In this document: piece by piece, positions 10,280 to 18,754 of the stretch
Layout of the letters: every line of letters begins with the position of its first letter
How positions within the stretch are numbered: the first letter of the stretch is position 1
Origin: Chitinivorax sp. B
GTDB lineage: Bacteria > Pseudomonadota > Gammaproteobacteria > Burkholderiales > SCOH01
NCBI RefSeq assembly: GCF_005503445.1
Contig: NZ_SCOH01000016.1
Coordinates: 1-64,000 of the forward strand
Length of the DNA: 64,000 nt
Reading direction: 5' to 3'
Notes under the pieces: generated by a model
The model's database searches: none
Told to the model about the DNA's origin: nothing
The model's input: only the letters and a program-made list of their open reading frames with translations
Program-made: the position numbers and the translations under genes

Positions 10280-11152
10280 ATGAAACAAGTTCTTGGCATC
10301 TACAGCGCACCGCATCCACACTGGGTTGGGGATGGTTTTCCGGTCCGGACATTGTTCTCATATCACGCATTTGGTAAACATATCAGTCCCTTCCTGCTGT
10401 TGGACTACGCAGGCCCGGCAAACTTCGCGCCAACCAGCCAGCAACGAGGTGTTGGACAACATCCCCATAGAGGAATGGAAACGGTTACAATAGTGTATCA
10501 GGGCGAACTTCAACACCGCGATTCAACCGGTGCTGGGGGCGTGATTGGACCGGGGGACGTGCAGTGGATGACCGCTGCCTCGGGCATCATGCATGAAGAA
10601 TTTCATTCAGTACCGTTCTCGCAATCAGGTGGAAACCTGGAGATGGTACAGCTTTGGGTCAACCTGCCTGCGAAGCACAAGATGGACCGCCCTGGTTACC
10701 AAAACTTGTTGAATGCCGATATTCCCAACATTTCACTTCCCCATGGGGCTGGGCAGTTGCGGGTAATTGCCGGTCAATATGGTACTGCCCGTGGGCCAGC
10801 ACATACCTTCACCGAAATGGATGTTTGGGATGTCCGGGTCAAGGCAGGCAATACAGTTACATTCCCCGTTCCTTCTGGTCGCAATACTTCATTGGTGCTG
10901 CTACATGGCTCGGTATTGATTAACGCAACATCGGTGGTAAATGAAGGCCAGTTTGCAATGCTTAGCCAGACGGGTGAGGAATTCACACTGCAGGCGAATA
11001 CTGACGCGGTATTTCTCATACTCAGCGGCGCACCGATTGATGAACCCATTGTGGGGCAGGGGCCTTTTGTCATGAACACCGAGGCAGAAATTCGTCAGGC
11101 CATGTACGACCTGAGACAAGGTGCATTTGGCCGTCTCGCCGAACCTGCGTAA
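10280..11152 (+). CDS. Pirin family protein
   Basis: A bicupin protein of 290 aa. The N-terminal cupin carries the metal-binding residues expected for pirin: H61 and H63 in GQHPHRGMETVT and H105/E107 in GIMHEEF. Known pirins bind Fe and have quercetin 2,3-dioxygenase or regulatory roles; the substrate here is unknown. The start has a perfect AGGAGG. It is followed on the same strand by a ycaC-type hydrolase about 100 bp away and is divergent from a LysR regulator, so the three genes probably form one regulated detoxification or stress module. Confidence 0.93.
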   Translation: MKQVLGIYSAPHPHWVGDGFPVRTLFSYHAFGKHISPFLLLDYAGPANFAPTSQQRGVGQHPHRGMETVTIVYQGELQHRDSTGAGGVIGPGDVQWMTAASGIMHEEFHSVPFSQSGGNLEMVQLWVNLPAKHKMDRPGYQNLLNADIPNISLPHGAGQLRVIAGQYGTARGPAHTFTEMDVWDVRVKAGNTVTFPVPSGRNTSLVLLHGSVLINATSVVNEGQFAMLSQTGEEFTLQANTDAVFLILSGAPIDEPIVGQGPFVMNTEAEIRQAMYDLRQGAFGRLAEPA

Positions 11153-11249
11153 CTCACGAAAGCTATTTTTGTTTCATCTTTTTCCGTGCCACATTGTGAT
11201 GTGTGGCGCAATTTCAACCCCACGTTAACTTAATAAAGAGGAATTTCTC

Positions 11250-11876
11250 ATGTCAACAACCTATAAAAGACTGGATAAAAACGACGCGGCCGTATTGCTG
11301 GTTGACCATCAAGCCGGTTTGCTCTCGTTGGTGCGTGATATCGAGCCGGACAGATTCACCAACAACGTACTGGCGTTGGCTGATCTCGCTAAGTACTTCA
11401 AGCTGCCGACCATTCTGACTACCAGCTTCGAAAACGGCCCAAATGGCCCGCTGATGCCCGAACTGAAAGCACTCTTCCCGGAAGCGCCCTTCATTGCTCG
11501 CCCAGGTCAGATCAACGCTTGGGATAATGAAGACTTCGTCAACGCAGTCAAGGCAACTGGCAAAAAGCAACTGATCATCGCCGGTGTGGTGACTGAAGTA
11601 TGTGTAGCCTTCCCGGTACTCTCCGCACTGGAAGCGGGTTACGACGTTTTCGTCGTGACTGACGCATCCGGTACGTTCAACGACATCACTCGCCAAGCAG
11701 CATGGGATCGTATGTCAGCAGCCGGTGCACAGTTGATGAGCTGGTTCGGGCTGGCAGGTGAGTTGCATCGCGACTGGCGTAACGATGTGCAAGGGCTTGG
11801 TACTTTGTTTGCCAATCACATTCCGGACTATCGGAATCTGATGACTAGTTTCAGTGCACAAAATGCTAAAGCGTGA
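11250..11876 (+). CDS. ycaC: YcaC-type isochorismatase-fold hydrolase
   Basis: A 208-aa cysteine hydrolase of the isochorismatase superfamily, near-identical in length and layout to E. coli YcaC (RLDKNDAAVLLVDHQAGLLS at the N-terminus, VVTEVCVAF around the nucleophile). Asp19 and Cys118 fall at the family's catalytic positions. The substrate is not established in the family. The start has AAGAGGA upstream. It follows the pirin gene with a 97-bp gap and is bounded by a large palindrome. Confidence 0.93.
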   Translation: MSTTYKRLDKNDAAVLLVDHQAGLLSLVRDIEPDRFTNNVLALADLAKYFKLPTILTTSFENGPNGPLMPELKALFPEAPFIARPGQINAWDNEDFVNAVKATGKKQLIIAGVVTEVCVAFPVLSALEAGYDVFVVTDASGTFNDITRQAAWDRMSAAGAQLMSWFGLAGELHRDWRNDVQGLGTLFANHIPDYRNLMTSFSAQNAKA

Positions 11877-11910
11877 AATCGATTTCTAATTTAGATTTTG
11901 ACTAAGCGAT

Positions 11911-11940
11911 GGGATACAGATCCATATGGATCTGTATCCC
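11911..11940. terminator. Perfect 30-bp palindrome after ycaC, probable terminator
   Basis: Two 15-nt arms starting GGGATACAGATCCAT are exact reverse complements with no spacer, followed by ATTTTCTTT. It lies 34 nt after the ycaC stop. As RNA it would form a long hairpin with a small forced loop and a modest U tract, so termination is the simplest reading; as DNA it is also an ideal dyad site. Confidence 0.6.
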
Positions 11941-12086
11941 ATTTTCTTTAGCAAATACTGGGAAGCTGTCTTGAAAACTGAACTACGAGAGCATCCAGCG
12001 TGCCTGAACATGAATCGTGGCGGAGAGGATGAGCCATTTGCGCCATGTGCAGGTTCATGCGGCCAACGTGCATGACACTCACAAGA

Positions 12087-12250
12087 TCAAGGATGGCTTT
12101 GTCCGTTACTGAAACGGTGGGGAAGCGGGCGTTTGCCTGGCTGAGCAGTTTTCGGCGGCTGGCTAAGGATACGAGGTGCTGACGGCGACGGCCGAAAATT
12201 CCGTGCCCATGCTCAACATGATACTTGCCAAATTGCGATGGCATTACCTA
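12087..12250 (+). pseudogene. Decayed IS5-type transposase C-terminal fragment
   Basis: Reading across frameshifts gives KDGFVRY, a stop, then AFAWLSSFRRLAKD and then AENSVPMLNMILAKLRWHY. This follows the order of an IS5-family C-terminus ([39 protein letters not shown]). The conserved VER is degraded (VGKRAFAWL). It is a small remnant of an old insertion. Confidence 0.55.
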
Positions 12251-12408
12251 GTGTAGTGTTTCACGTAGATTGCGACTGATAAAAGTGATGGATTTCTCGA
12301 CGAACCGAGGCGCAAACCACATCAATAGCGAGCTATGGCGAGGATTTGTAACGAAGAGTCGGCATGAAGGACACACTTTTATGTCTCAAGAAAAGTGAAA
12401 CACTACAC
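12251..12408. mobile_element. 158-bp non-coding element bounded by 14-bp perfect inverted repeats (MITE-like)
   Basis: GTGTAGTGTTTCAC at 12251-12264 and its exact reverse complement at 12395-12408 flank 130 bp without coding potential. The similarity extends outward (CCTAG and, on the reverse strand, CCTGG). The left end abuts the decayed transposase. It could be a miniature element or the two ends left after internal deletion of an IS. No clear target duplication is visible. Confidence 0.5.
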
Positions 12409-12446
12409 CAGGCAGCTTCTTGGATGCGGGATTGATTCAGGCTGTG

Positions 12447-13502
12447 TTACTGGATTTCTTCGGGTTTCACGATCACCCAGTTTTTGTCGGCAGTAACGGG
12501 TTGACTCAATGCAGCCTGTTTCTTGGCTGCATCTTCCCACCAACTTTGCATTTGTGGCATGTACTTGGCTTTGCGGTTGACCCACAGGCGCATACCGCCT
12601 TTTTCTACATCCACACCGTTCAATAACATATAGCCATCTGACAATGGGGTATCACCGCCAACCAGAATGGGTTTTTTCCATTGATCGATCCAACCGTGGA
12701 TGGTGCCAAGCTTGCCTTCGTACCAGGTCATTGGGTTAACAAGGTATGGAGTCAGTTCCAGTTGCTGATTGCGGGCCTGGTCGTATTTGCCCTTTTTGAT
12801 CTGCATGCGAGATGTAGTCAGCTCGCCGGTTTTGCGGTCTTTCAGCAGTAGATTCACACCCAGCACGTTTTGCGGCCTGGCGTTGTAGCCGTATTTCGGG
12901 TCAGCGGCGACCATGCGGACCAGTTCTTCACTAGCGGCAGTCATCACATAGACTTCGATACCATTTTCTTGCAGCTTGTTGTACAGCTCTTGCATGCCCG
13001 CGAAGGGTTTGGGCGGATTGACGGTACCGTTGACGAGCTTGTCACCCTGGTAGTATTGGATGGGAACGGGCTTGTCGTAAGCCATCAGTTCATCCACGTA
13101 ACCTTTGAGTTCTTTGAGGGTGAACCCGGAAAACACCTGGGCAACCCAGGGGTAGCAGACCAGATCGTCGATTTCACACAGGCGGAAATAGTAGGAATTC
13201 AGGCTTTCCTTGCTTGTATCAGTATCCTTGAACGGGATCAGTTTGAGCGATGGGTCAAGTTTGTCGCGGGTCAGCACACCTTTCATTTCCAAAAACGGTA
13301 GCAGGGATTCTTCCAGATCGTAGCGATAGCTGGTGTTGTCCATATCGAATACGGCATAGGCGCCTTTGTTGGCATGTTGCTTGATCAGGACATTCAGCTT
13401 GTTGGCCGCTTCAGTTGGCCAGTGTTTCAGATCGGTGGCGTGGGCGCCCAGGCTCAAACTAGTCAGCAGGACAAGGGACGCAAGGCGGGAGGGAATGGAC
13501 AT
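12447..13502 (-). CDS. Periplasmic HAD phosphatase, phosphorylcholine phosphatase (PchP)-like
   Basis: 351 aa with a signal peptide (cleavage near residue 22, GAHA). HAD motif I is DMDNT at 53-57 and motif III is GGDTPLSDG near residue 290, with a TAAS motif II between. This layout and the DMDNTSYRYDLEESL context match Pseudomonas PchP, which releases phosphate from phosphorylcholine in the periplasm during choline-lipid use. No choline regulator or transporter is adjacent, so the substrate remains an inference. It is monocistronic by position. Confidence 0.82.
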   Translation of the reverse strand: MSIPSRLASLVLLTSLSLGAHATDLKHWPTEAANKLNVLIKQHANKGAYAVFDMDNTSYRYDLEESLLPFLEMKGVLTRDKLDPSLKLIPFKDTDTSKESLNSYYFRLCEIDDLVCYPWVAQVFSGFTLKELKGYVDELMAYDKPVPIQYYQGDKLVNGTVNPPKPFAGMQELYNKLQENGIEVYVMTAASEELVRMVAADPKYGYNARPQNVLGVNLLLKDRKTGELTTSRMQIKKGKYDQARNQQLELTPYLVNPMTWYEGKLGTIHGWIDQWKKPILVGGDTPLSDGYMLLNGVDVEKGGMRLWVNRKAKYMPQMQSWWEDAAKKQAALSQPVTADKNWVIVKPEEIQ

Positions 13503-13644
13503 AAATGGCTTTCTTCTTATATGAACCCGATTGGGAGGTCCACTATTCTAATGACAGATTTGATTTTTAAAAGTATCTGATATGTATTGAATTGAGATTG
13601 AATAGAGTTGATCAATTGCGAATTGATTAATTTAAATGTTGAAG

Positions 13645-13672
13645 CGGACACGCTGCAGTGTGCAGGTGTCCG
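13645..13672. terminator. Hairpin downstream of ampC
   Basis: CGGACAC (13645-13651) pairs with GTGTCCG (13666-13672), and the inner CTGCA pairs with TGCAG around a GTG loop with one bulged G. It lies about 100 bp beyond the minus-strand ampC stop. There is no good U tract, so it may be a structured 3' end rather than a classical terminator. Confidence 0.45.
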
Positions 13673-13772
13673 TAGAAACAAGTGATTGGTAATAGAAGGC
13701 CAATGTTGTGGTATGGCTGGCAAAATGCAAGGTCAAGCAGTTTGCTATGGCTGTTGACCTGCTCCGGTCAGT

Positions 13773-14942
13773 TTATCTCCCTGTGTTGGCCATGCTATCC
13801 AGTCGGGTCAAAATTTTGTTGGCTGCAATCAATCGTGGTGCAATGGGGTAGCTCTTGTTGGCCAGAATCACGATGCCAATTTTCCTGGCGGGGATATAGG
13901 CAACATAGGCTGCAAAGCCGTTGGTGGAGCCGGTTTTGTTGATGAGTGCATTCGTTGTCGGTGGCTGCGGTGGTGTCAACTGGGTGGCTGGGTTGGCATT
14001 GAAGATCATGGTGTCACCGTTGCCTGACTGGAGTTGCTCCAGCTTCACTGGGTAAGGATACTGTTCCCAGATCAGGTCCTGCGTAATGTCGCCTGATTTG
14101 AAATAGCCAGTATGGGTGGCATCAATGGCGCGTTGCAGGGGGGTATCAATCTTGTTGACCTGCATATTGGCATCGACGAAGCGAATCATGTCTGCCGCAC
14201 TGGCTTTCATACTATAGGCCTCAGTCCCCAATAATCCAGGTTGCAAACGTATCGGTTGATCGGCCTTGGTATAGCCCTGTGCATAGAACCTCATCTTGGC
14301 TGTGGGTACGGTGATGTAGGTGTTGGTCAGGCCCAGCTTGCTGAATACATGTTGGCTCATGGCGGATTCAAATGATTGATTCAGGCTTTTGGCCGTGATC
14401 AGGCCCAGCAGACCGATGCTGACATTGGAATAGTTGCGATGGGTGCCAGCAGCAAAGTCGGATTGCCAGCGTTTCAGATAAGCCGTCAACTGATCAATAT
14501 GGTTGATTTTGTCGGGCACCTGCAGTGGCAGGCTACCAGCGGTATGGGTAGCAAGATGCAACAGACTGATGTTGTCAAATTGGCTGCCCTGTAATGCAGG
14601 CAGGTGTTTGCTGACAGTGTCTGAGAATGACAGTTTGCCAGTGTCACTTGCATACGCGGCCAGGGTGGCGGTGAAGGTTTTGCTGATTGAGCCGATTTCA
14701 AACAACGTGTCGCTGCTGATGGGCTGCTGGGTATCTTTTGAAGCGACACCGTAATAGTGGAACGTATGTTTACCATCTACCGTCACGGCGACGGCCATAC
14801 CGGGGATCGCGTATTGTTGAATGATCGGTTGGATGGCTTTGACAATGGTGTCTTGCAGGTTGGCTGGGTCGGTATTGTCAGCAGCCTGACTGTTTGCGAG
14901 GAATAGGGCGGTCAGCAAGGGCAACCACTTTGAAGGTTTCAT
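13773..14942 (-). CDS. ampC: Class C beta-lactamase
   Basis: 389 aa with a signal peptide (cleavage near residue 20-21). The serine active-site motifs are all present and correctly spaced: S85-I-S-K88, Y171-S-N173 and K336-T-G338, which together mark class C rather than an esterase. It hydrolyses cephalosporins in the periplasm. No divergent ampR is present, so classical AmpR induction is not supported here; expression is probably constitutive or controlled elsewhere. A distant esterase-like role cannot be excluded, but the YSN and KTG boxes favour a true AmpC. Confidence 0.92.
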   Translation of the reverse strand: MKPSKWLPLLTALFLANSQAADNTDPANLQDTIVKAIQPIIQQYAIPGMAVAVTVDGKHTFHYYGVASKDTQQPISSDTLFEIGSISKTFTATLAAYASDTGKLSFSDTVSKHLPALQGSQFDNISLLHLATHTAGSLPLQVPDKINHIDQLTAYLKRWQSDFAAGTHRNYSNVSIGLLGLITAKSLNQSFESAMSQHVFSKLGLTNTYITVPTAKMRFYAQGYTKADQPIRLQPGLLGTEAYSMKASAADMIRFVDANMQVNKIDTPLQRAIDATHTGYFKSGDITQDLIWEQYPYPVKLEQLQSGNGDTMIFNANPATQLTPPQPPTTNALINKTGSTNGFAAYVAYIPARKIGIVILANKSYPIAPRLIAANKILTRLDSMANTGR

Positions 14943-15182
14943 CTTTTTACTCGAAGTTGAATAGTTGGTCGGATACAGTGGTTTGATGTGTTATCGATGG
15001 TCGGTACCACTGCATAGGCGGCCCTGAAAACACATGGAGAGACGTGCACAGATAGACCATCGCTTGGTCACTGAAGACGGACAAGCTGTAAACCTATGGT
15101 TGCAAATCTTAGCAGTGGATGGGTTGCGGACAGGCTGCTGGTGTCGTAACACATGTAACGAGATCTGTGCCACATGATTGGT

Positions 15183-15926
15183 TCAGGGGCTGACGGACAT
15201 CTGCATGATGGCCTGATAACCATATGGCATCTGTTCCTTGTAAATCTTTTCCAGTGTCCCATCTTTGATCATCTCGCCGACAACCCGATCATATGCGGCG
15301 GCCAGTTCGCGCTTATTCTTGTTGAAGGTGAGATAGAGCTTGGTGGAGTCGAGCAAGGGGGTGAGTACCCGGATTTTGATCTGTAGCCGTTCGGCAAGAA
15401 TGGGAGCCGTATATGGGTCCAGCACAACGTAGTCATAGCGGTGCCGTGCCAGCTTGCGCAGCATGTCCTCATCCGTGGTGGCGTAATTAGGGTGCCAGCC
15501 CTTGAAGCTGGTAATTTTGGCTGTGTAGTCGTAACCACGGACCATGCCGATGGTTTTGCCTTGCATGGCCGACCAGCTGAATGTGGTTTGTGGAAAAGTA
15601 TCCAGCACATAGACGCCAAGTGGGTAGTTGCCCGTAGGGTGTTGGCCACTGATGAAATGCGGTGATGGCGCATTGTCTATCACCGCATCGTAACGCCCTG
15701 ATTTGACATACTCCAGGCAACGGGGCCAGGGGAGTTCATTGGCTTGAAAGCGGAGTCCGAGCCGACGAAATGCTTCAGTCAACATGGCAAAGGTACCGCC
15801 ACTGACAATCTTTTGTTTGTCAGTATAGGTGAACGGTGCCCATTCAACCCCGCACAGCATGATATCCCGCCCCCAGGAGAGCTGTGCAGCCAACGCAACG
15901 CCGATGATGCCAACTTGGCGGAGCAT
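15183..15926 (-). CDS. Periplasmic amino-acid-type solute-binding protein (SBP_bac_3), orphan
   Basis: 247 aa from the ATG at 15926, which gives a clean signal peptide (MLRQVGIIGVALAAQLSWG). The rest is a type II periplasmic-binding fold of the amino-acid ABC transporter family, with the late lobe motif ELAAAYDRVVGEMIKDGTLEKIYKEQM. No permease or ATPase gene is nearby, so it may serve a distant transporter or act as a sensor. A TTG at 15947 is in frame but would spoil the signal peptide. It is the same broad family as the gene at 61795-62535. Confidence 0.8.
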   Translation of the reverse strand: MLRQVGIIGVALAAQLSWGRDIMLCGVEWAPFTYTDKQKIVSGGTFAMLTEAFRRLGLRFQANELPWPRCLEYVKSGRYDAVIDNAPSPHFISGQHPTGNYPLGVYVLDTFPQTTFSWSAMQGKTIGMVRGYDYTAKITSFKGWHPNYATTDEDMLRKLARHRYDYVVLDPYTAPILAERLQIKIRVLTPLLDSTKLYLTFNKNKRELAAAYDRVVGEMIKDGTLEKIYKEQMPYGYQAIMQMSVSP

Positions 15927-16220
15927 GGTGATTCCAGTGTGACCCAATGATATCGCTCAAAAAATTGTGAAATGTCAGTATTCAGCGTAGTGCACTGGGC
16001 GCAGGGTTTCTGGTTGGATTGACTATGGTTGCGTCTGCAGACAGCAAGATAATGATGTTTGTTTTGGCTGCCGAGATGATGGCAATGTTGCCTGACATCA
16101 CCGCTTCATCAAGGCTGGGCATCGTGATGGATAAAGGCCGATTCGGCAGCAATCCATTCAGGATTTGCTGCCGTCGGGGTGAAGTGGTATCAGGTCAATT
16201 GCAAAAAAGAAGCAAATTGA

Positions 16221-16754
16221 TCAGCCCTGTTTTTCGGCCGCTGTTTTCAAGTTGGCCAGCCCTGCCTCGAAATCCTTGCCGACCATTCGGTCTACGTCGA
16301 CAAACACCTGCATCAACTTGGAAATAAAGGGTGTCGGGCCAGACATGGTCCAGGTTACATCCGTCGTTTCCCCATGTGGATTCAATGTGAACTCGGCGGT
16401 GTTGTGACCGGTAATCGGTTTGACGAAATCCAGCTTGATGGTGACCTTGGATGGGGCGGTGACATCGGTGATCTCCATGCTGCCTTTGCCAACGTCGCGG
16501 TTTCCCTCCCATTCATAGATGGCACCCTTGCCATTCGGTGGCCCGCCAAATGTCCGCTTCATTGCGGGATCTTTTTTCTCCCAGGGTGACCATGTGCCCC
16601 AGCGGTGGAAGTCGTTGATCAGGGCAAAGACTTCTTCTGGCGGAGCATTGACTGTCGTTGCCCGCTGGATACGGAACGTATCTGGCTTAGTTGCGGCCAT
16701 GACAAGCAGCACAGCGATGACAACGATGACGAGGACTGCGATGGTTTGAAACAT
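16221..16754 (-). CDS. SRPBCC-fold (polyketide cyclase-like) protein with N-terminal membrane anchor
   Basis: 177 aa from the ATG at 16754, which has a perfect AGGAGG. Residues 3-24 form one hydrophobic helix (FQTIAVLVIVVIAVLLVMAA), followed by a START/SRPBCC helix-grip domain beginning RIQRATTVNAPPEEVFALINDF and including FHRWGTWSPWEKKDP. Such proteins bind hydrophobic ligands; the ligand is unknown. It lies alone between a 273-bp and a 680-bp gap. Confidence 0.85.
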   Translation of the reverse strand: MFQTIAVLVIVVIAVLLVMAATKPDTFRIQRATTVNAPPEEVFALINDFHRWGTWSPWEKKDPAMKRTFGGPPNGKGAIYEWEGNRDVGKGSMEITDVTAPSKVTIKLDFVKPITGHNTAEFTLNPHGETTDVTWTMSGPTPFISKLMQVFVDVDRMVGKDFEAGLANLKTAAEKQG

Positions 16755-17434
16755 GGTTTCCTCCTGGTTCGACATTGAATCATGTGCAGGGCAGGCTACG
16801 GTCGCCATGCCATGCTGATATGGAGAAAGGCTTCAATGAAAATCAATCACATCATCAGATACATCTTTGATTGTTGTGAGGCTACTTTGTTAAATGAATA
16901 GTATGAAGCTATTGATGTGTTGTTGACATTGAAGTGGCAAATTCAATATAACAACATCTTCATGGGTGGATATGATTTGGATTAAACTTCGCCGCTGCCA
17001 AGTCAAGTGGGAATAGGTTGGTTCATCTATTTTTAAGTTTCTGTATCTTGCTGATAAAGCAGGTTAATAGTTTATCTGTGATTCGCCTTCAACTTATCAC
17101 CGCTGCGGTGGAATTTCAAGGTGCACGTGGAGTGTTATGAAGGCCTGAATGTCTTTCAATTGTATGATAAATATTTTAGGGGTGGCTTTCAGGTTAAATG
17201 ATGGAAAGGAGAGGGGCATTAATCGAGATGGTCACATAAAAAGGAACGTGAGGTTTTATCAGGCTAGCCAAGCATCGTGGATGAACGCAGCCAGGTGATA
17301 CCATGAGCAGGCTGCCATGGCAAATCATATGGCGTATTCCGGAGGGGGCCGTTGCAATTTTCACCTGCCACTGCAAGTGGGGCCGATAACCCCGTATACT
17401 GCCGCGCTGATTTGCATCATCGAAAGGAAACATC
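16755..17434. other. 680-bp AT-rich intergenic region
   Basis: Between the SRPBCC gene and the Lar-like gene. The left part should hold the minus-strand promoter of the SRPBCC gene. A small perfect hairpin, CACCGC-T-GCGGTG, lies at 17098-17110. I see no credible protein; a longer minus-strand frame over the right part overlaps the Lar-like gene and lacks family features. Confidence 0.5.
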
Positions 17435-17620
17435 GTGGCCCAAGCCAATACAGTGAACCCGTGCCCACGTTGTGGCCAGCCCGGTGAAGTGAGGAAGTCG
17501 GGCTCGAACCGTTGCTGGGTGCAATGCATCAAATTCGGTAAGGATGGCAATTGCAAAGCGATTTCGACGATCTGCCCAACCAGGGCCGAAGCGATTGCGG
17601 CGTGGAACAAGATGCGCTGA
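17435..17620 (+). CDS. Small Lar-like zinc-ribbon protein
   Basis: 61 aa, GTG start with AAAGGAAA upstream. It has two cysteine pairs (PCPRCGQPG and, after a WVQCIKFGKDGNC stretch, further cysteines) and ends TRAEAIAAWNKMR. This is the layout of the Lar/restriction-alleviation zinc-ribbon domain family, whose phage member modulates type I restriction; most chromosomal members are uncharacterised. No restriction genes are in the window. Its own terminator follows, so it is a real independent transcription unit. Confidence 0.75.
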   Translation: MAQANTVNPCPRCGQPGEVRKSGSNRCWVQCIKFGKDGNCKAISTICPTRAEAIAAWNKMR

Positions 17621-17646
17621 GTACAGCTGTTGTTCGTCCAGGAGAA

Positions 17647-17674
17647 CGGCCCAAGTCCACGGGCCGCTTTTTTT
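17647..17674 (+). terminator. Rho-independent terminator after Lar-like gene
   Basis: Stem CGGCCC (17647-17652) with GGGCCG (17661-17666), loop AAGTCCAC, then CTTTTTTT. It lies 26 nt after the stop. Confidence 0.85.
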
Positions 17675-17708
17675 CAACTCTTACCCATTTCTTTGGCTGG
17701 TCAGCCCA

Positions 17709-18509
17709 TCAGTCCCATTGCGGGCTGAAATCAGGGTTGGCCAGGCGCTCGTTCCGATCCAACTTGGCAATGGCTTGCATGTCGTCGTCACTCAGCACGA
17801 TGTCGGCGGCTTTCAGATTGTTGGCCAGATGTGTCCGCTGAGTTGATGACGGAATGACGTGCAAACCCTGTTGCAGCAACCATGCCAGCGAGATCAGGGC
17901 CGGGGTGGTTTGCCGCTGGGTGGCAATGCGTTGTAATACCGGCTCATCCATCACTTTGCCATAGGCCAGTGGCATGTAAGCCGTTACCCGAATGCCTTGC
18001 TGCTGGCAAAAGGTCACCACCTTGCGGTTTTGCAAGAATGGGTGAATCTCGATCTGCTGGTTGGCAATCGCGTGGCTACCGACGATATCAATGGCCCGTT
18101 GCAAATGGCGGAGGGTGAAGTTGGAGACGCCAATCGCACGCGTCAGCCCTTGTTGCTGGGCTTCGGCCAGTGCAGTCATGTATTCCTCAACGGAGAGGTC
18201 GTTGTTGGGTGAAGGCCAGTGGATCAGCGTCAGATCGACCTGATTGACCTGTAACTTGTCGAGACTCGCTTTCAGGCTGTCGGCCAGCTTGTTTTTGCTC
18301 AGGTTGTCGAGCCAGATCTTGGTGGTCAGGTACAACGCGTCACGGGCAACACCGCTTTGACGAATGGCTTTGCCCACCTCCGCTTCATTGCCATAAACCT
18401 GTGCCGTGTCGATATGGCGATAGCCTTCCGCCAGCCCGTTGAGCACGGCGTCAATGACAACTTGATCTTGCAGGCGGAACGTACCAAGGCCAATGCGGGG
18501 TATGTTCAT
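17709..18509 (-). CDS. dkgB: Aldo/keto reductase, 2,5-diketo-D-gluconate reductase B type
   Basis: 266 aa from the ATG at 18509, which has TTGGAG upstream and starts MNIPRIGLGTFRLQD, as E. coli DkgB does. The catalytic tetrad is D34, Y39, K64 and H97 (DTAQVY, TTKIW, LIHWP). The C-terminal VIPSSTQRTHLANN segment binds NADPH. It reduces small aldehydes and ketones such as methylglyoxal. An in-frame extension to 18608 has no Shine-Dalgarno. It lies 245 bp beyond the end of the YdhP-like MFS gene on the same strand. Confidence 0.92.
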   Translation of the reverse strand: MNIPRIGLGTFRLQDQVVIDAVLNGLAEGYRHIDTAQVYGNEAEVGKAIRQSGVARDALYLTTKIWLDNLSKNKLADSLKASLDKLQVNQVDLTLIHWPSPNNDLSVEEYMTALAEAQQQGLTRAIGVSNFTLRHLQRAIDIVGSHAIANQQIEIHPFLQNRKVVTFCQQQGIRVTAYMPLAYGKVMDEPVLQRIATQRQTTPALISLAWLLQQGLHVIPSSTQRTHLANNLKAADIVLSDDDMQAIAKLDRNERLANPDFSPQWD

Positions 18510-18754
18510 GTGATGGACTCCAAGTAATGATAAAAGGATCAAGTAACGGTTGATACAGTCGCGAGCCGAGAACCCGCGCCAACAGAAGCTAGTGTGGATA
18601 TTTCGCAAATTCGCGAGGTGATGGCGCAGGATTTTGATTCATAGGGAGATTTCGTGAAGGCGTCGCGTAGTGGCTCTTACGCGCGACAGAACGAAAATCT
18701 TCATATGGATCAAAAGACAAGCTAGCACTCGCGTCAATTTATGAAATATCCAGG

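Larger units (their letters stand above)
11941..12446. other. Intergenic scar with decayed transposon sequences
   Basis: About 500 bp between ycaC and the PchP-like gene without an intact gene. It holds a degraded IS5-type transposase C-terminus and a 158-bp segment bounded by 14-bp inverted repeats, annotated separately. Confidence 0.7.

Noticed and set aside
17194-17610. A 138-residue minus-strand frame over the Lar-like gene
   Set aside because: No recognisable domain, and it runs through the plus-strand gene whose ribosome-binding site, zinc ribbon and terminator are clear.
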